Assembly (NCBI GenBank): GCA_016786705.1
Contig: JAEUVV010000013.1
Location: 248,001 to 312,000, forward strand
Source of the DNA: Taibaiella sp.
Lineage (GTDB): Bacteria > Bacteroidota > Bacteroidia > Chitinophagales > Chitinophagaceae
Direction: 5' to 3'
DNA length: 64,000 nucleotides
In this document: one piece after another, positions 62,114 through 64,000 of the stretch
How positions within the stretch are numbered: the first letter of the stretch is position 1
Layout of the letters: every line of letters begins with the position of its first letter
Notes under the pieces: model-generated
The model's database searches: none
Told to the model about the DNA's origin: nothing
What the model saw: only the letters and a program-made list of their open reading frames with translations
Made by a program: the position numbers and the translations under genes

Positions 62114-62994
62114 GAAAACTGTATTCTAAATTTGTTTAATGGAAAAATACTCTTTCCCGTATCTGTATAATATGCTTCTGTAATTTTCAGAATTCCTGAT
62201 CCGCAAACAATGTAAGGCTTTCCATCCTTCATAAAAATTACTTTACCAGGTTTCCTGTTTTCTATCACCACATCATCACTGACTTCAACTTCCACGAGAC
62301 TGATAGACTTGCTCTCAACCATACATTTTGCACAATTATATGGGGCACCACAAGCATCCACTTTTCGCTTAATCGCCTGTGCCGTCGTGTGCCAGTCTAT
62401 AAAATAATCTTGCTCATCCAGCCATAAAGAATAAGTAGCACGGGACTCGTCCTGTATGGTACCAGGTAAGTCACTATTACTTAATATCTTTTTTACAATA
62501 TCCAGGACTATTATTGCATAGAGTGATGCTATTTTACGGATTGCTTCAGCAATTTTCAGAGGATAGCTGACCTGAATGATTTTCTGGTCAATTATTGCTC
62601 CTTTATCGTACTCATCAGTAGCAAATAGTGCCGTGACACCAAGCTCCCTTTCTCCATTAATCAGGGCTGAAACCAATGGGGCAAATCCTCTGTAACGGGG
62701 CAAAACCGAGTCGTGCAGCACTATCAAGCCCTGCAAATCAAGCATCCACCGCCAGGAGATGGCCATATTATAATCGGCTTTATACTCGTCAGCGGTATAA
62801 TCTTTCCTGAAACAGTACTGAATTGCATACTTTTCACATAATAATTGAATTTCAGTACTAAAATCATTATCTATGCCTTTATCGGTACCAATGCATACGA
62901 AACTTATACCTGCATGAAGATTTTCATTGCATAAGGCTAAAATTGACTGATATCCTTTTTCAGTCATGACAAAGAACCCGATATTTTTAGCCAT
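62110..62994 (-). CDS. Sugar-nucleotide N-formyltransferase
   Basis: This is a 294-residue protein when started at 62994 (MAKNIGFFVMTEKGYQSIL), with an 8-nt overlap with the upstream gene; five extra residues are possible. It has the formyltransferase core: I-V-L-H-D-S-V-L-P-R-Y-R-G-F-A-P-L (catalytic His) and VTALFATDEYDKGAIIDQ (Asp). The folate-dependent N-formylation fold is followed by a C-terminal domain (about 200-294). It resembles VioF/QdtF-type enzymes that formylate dTDP-4-amino sugars. Confidence 0.85.
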   Translation of the reverse strand: MAKNIGFFVMTEKGYQSILALCNENLHAGISFVCIGTDKGIDNDFSTEIQLLCEKYAIQYCFRKDYTADEYKADYNMAISWRWMLDLQGLIVLHDSVLPRYRGFAPLVSALINGERELGVTALFATDEYDKGAIIDQKIIQVSYPLKIAEAIRKIASLYAIIVLDIVKKILSNSDLPGTIQDESRATYSLWLDEQDYFIDWHTTAQAIKRKVDACGAPYNCAKCMVESKSISLVEVEVSDDVVIENRKPGKVIFMKDGKPYIVCGSGILKITEAYYTDTGKSIFPLNKFRIQFS

Positions 62995-64000
62995 ATTGCA
63001 GTACTTCATTTAAAACGTTAGCTACATATTCATAAGACGAGTGATTTTTCACTTGTGCTACGGCATTTTGAGTATATTCCCGCTTACTTCCCTGGTCTAA
63101 TAGTACTATTTCACTGATACCCTTTGCCAGATCAGTGGCGTCCCTAAGACGAGCTTTGTAACCATTAAAATGTGAAATCACCATATTATGCACAATCCCC
63201 ATATCAAACCCAACTACTGGAGTTCCGCAGGCCAATGCTTCAGAAACCATCATTGGACCAGAATCTTCAACAGAGGTATTAACAAATACATCAGCAGACT
63301 GGTATAATAATGAAAGTAACCTGTAGTCTTTTATATAATCAATATATTTTTTTTCAAATGGAATTGCTTCAATTGCAGGAACTATATTTTGGGAAACGAT
63401 CAGAATCTTAATTTTACTTTGGTACTCATGAGGCAGTAATGCATGCAGTTGCTTCAATGCATCTACAAGATAAGAAAAACCCTTTCTTAGATCATTTGAC
63501 TGATAACTTCCGGCTAAAATATGTATATCATCCTGATCTAAATGAAATATTTGTTTGGCTATATTTCTATTCTGAGCATTAAATATATTGGTATCAATAA
63601 TACTATTTATGTTTTTATATACAGGAGCTTGTTTATAAATCACAGATTCAGCGGCCTGCCTCTTAGTCCAGTCTGACATATTTAAAATATTAAAGGAGGC
63701 AGCTTTCGCATTCTCTATTTTTTGCATCAAGTTTTCATGCGCCCGGTTTTTAAATCCGGGTTCAACAATTGCCGGACAGTTTTTACAGTCAGATTTGTAA
63801 CCTTCACACTCCCAGGCATAATGACAACCTCCTGTGAAATGAAACATATCAACTGCAACATTGAATACCTTTGCCTGATAAGCTATCGCTAAGTCTTTTA
63901 TATCTGTAGTATTCATAAAATCATTTACCATTCCTACGAATATAAATTCGGGATTAAAATCAATTGTTTCGATAAAATCCTGAATATTGATCTGGTTACC
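62987..64000 (-). CDS. Glycosyltransferase family 4, cut by window end
   Basis: The frame is open to position 64000, so at least 23 codons precede the first Met at 63931 and the N-terminus lies outside the window. Visible parts are VDMFHFTGGCHYAWECEGYK with SDCKNCP (a Cys-rich motif seen in some GT4s), FHLDQDDIHILAGSYQSNDL, and VFVNTSVEDSGPMMVSEALA as the donor site. It is the most upstream visible gene of the locus. Confidence 0.85.
   Translation of the reverse strand, partial: GNQINIQDFIETIDFNPEFIFVGMVNDFMNTTDIKDLAIAYQAKVFNVAVDMFHFTGGCHYAWECEGYKSDCKNCPAIVEPGFKNRAHENLMQKIENAKAASFNILNMSDWTKRQAAESVIYKQAPVYKNINSIIDTNIFNAQNRNIAKQIFHLDQDDIHILAGSYQSNDLRKGFSYLVDALKQLHALLPHEYQSKIKILIVSQNIVPAIEAIPFEKKYIDYIKDYRLLSLLYQSADVFVNTSVEDSGPMMVSEALACGTPVVGFDMGIVHNMVISHFNGYKARLRDATDLAKGISEIVLLDQGSKREYTQNAVAQVKNHSSYEYVANVLNEVLQYG

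Noticed and set aside
1..64000. tRNA, rRNA, CRISPR array, insertion sequence or prophage
   Set aside because: I looked for T-loop motifs, regular direct repeats with spacers, and transposase or integrase motifs, and saw none.

Overview
The window looks like a chromosomal segment of a Bacteroidota bacterium, most likely from the Chitinophagales/Chitinophagaceae (inference). Three things point there: secreted proteins with type IX secretion (T9SS) C-terminal sorting domains, promoters of the Bacteroidota form (TTTG, about 20 nt, TAnnTTTG) with little Shine-Dalgarno signal, and a three-subunit succinate dehydrogenase with one cytochrome b subunit. No tRNA, rRNA, CRISPR array, prophage or insertion sequence was recognised.

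Layout. 1-9.8 kb: start of an exported protein (cut by the window edge), a TPR protein, a TlpA-like thioredoxin, RlmD rRNA methyltransferase, three small proteins, then a LytS-type kinase, a second LytS-like protein without its phospho-acceptor histidine, a LytTR response regulator, and Aat. 9.9-14.6 kb: a 1271-residue T9SS surface protein and a 910-bp stretch without a gene. 14.6-17.4 kb: a ChaN-like protein facing a four-gene minus-strand unit of three small exported peptides, all ending in C-x-x-C-G-[M/R]-G, followed with a TAATG overlap by a DUF692/MNIO oxidative enzyme. This looks like a compact RiPP (ribosomally made, modified peptide) cluster and is the most interesting part of the window. 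17.5-19.4 kb: atpD-atpC. 19.7-26.5 kb: a T9SS BNR-repeat protein, a retropepsin-like protease with a PDZ domain, and a marR-tolC-hlyD-ABC2 permease efflux operon with a clear double operator. 26.6-31.7 kb: nhaA and sdhCAB. 32-43 kb: a TPR/adenylate cyclase, glutamine cyclotransferase, an operon of beta-barrel, HMA-domain and ABC-2 permease proteins, a pair of M16 peptidases (one active, one degenerate and fused to a LolA-like domain), and a PA0069-type radical SAM protein.

43.2-64 kb: one long minus-strand surface-polysaccharide locus. Transcribed from right to left it holds a glycosyltransferase (cut by the window end), an amino-sugar formyltransferase, a DegT aminotransferase, an acyltransferase, two WbsX-like proteins, several GT2 and GT4 glycosyltransferases, DUF1919, a remnant GT2, then (behind an internal promoter) a mannose-6-P isomerase cupin, an EpsG/Wzy-type polymerase, more glycosyltransferases, a sugar reductase/epimerase, a WecA/MraY-like initiating transferase, a shortened PglD-like acyltransferase and a PGI/PMI isomerase. 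The right half (about 53-64 kb) is visibly more AT-rich than the rest, which suggests later acquisition.

Most intergenic hairpins act as terminators between converging or consecutive units. Degenerate 7-bp repeat arrays occur in the atpD-atpC gap and on both sides of nhaA; one of them runs into the 3' end of the efflux permease gene.
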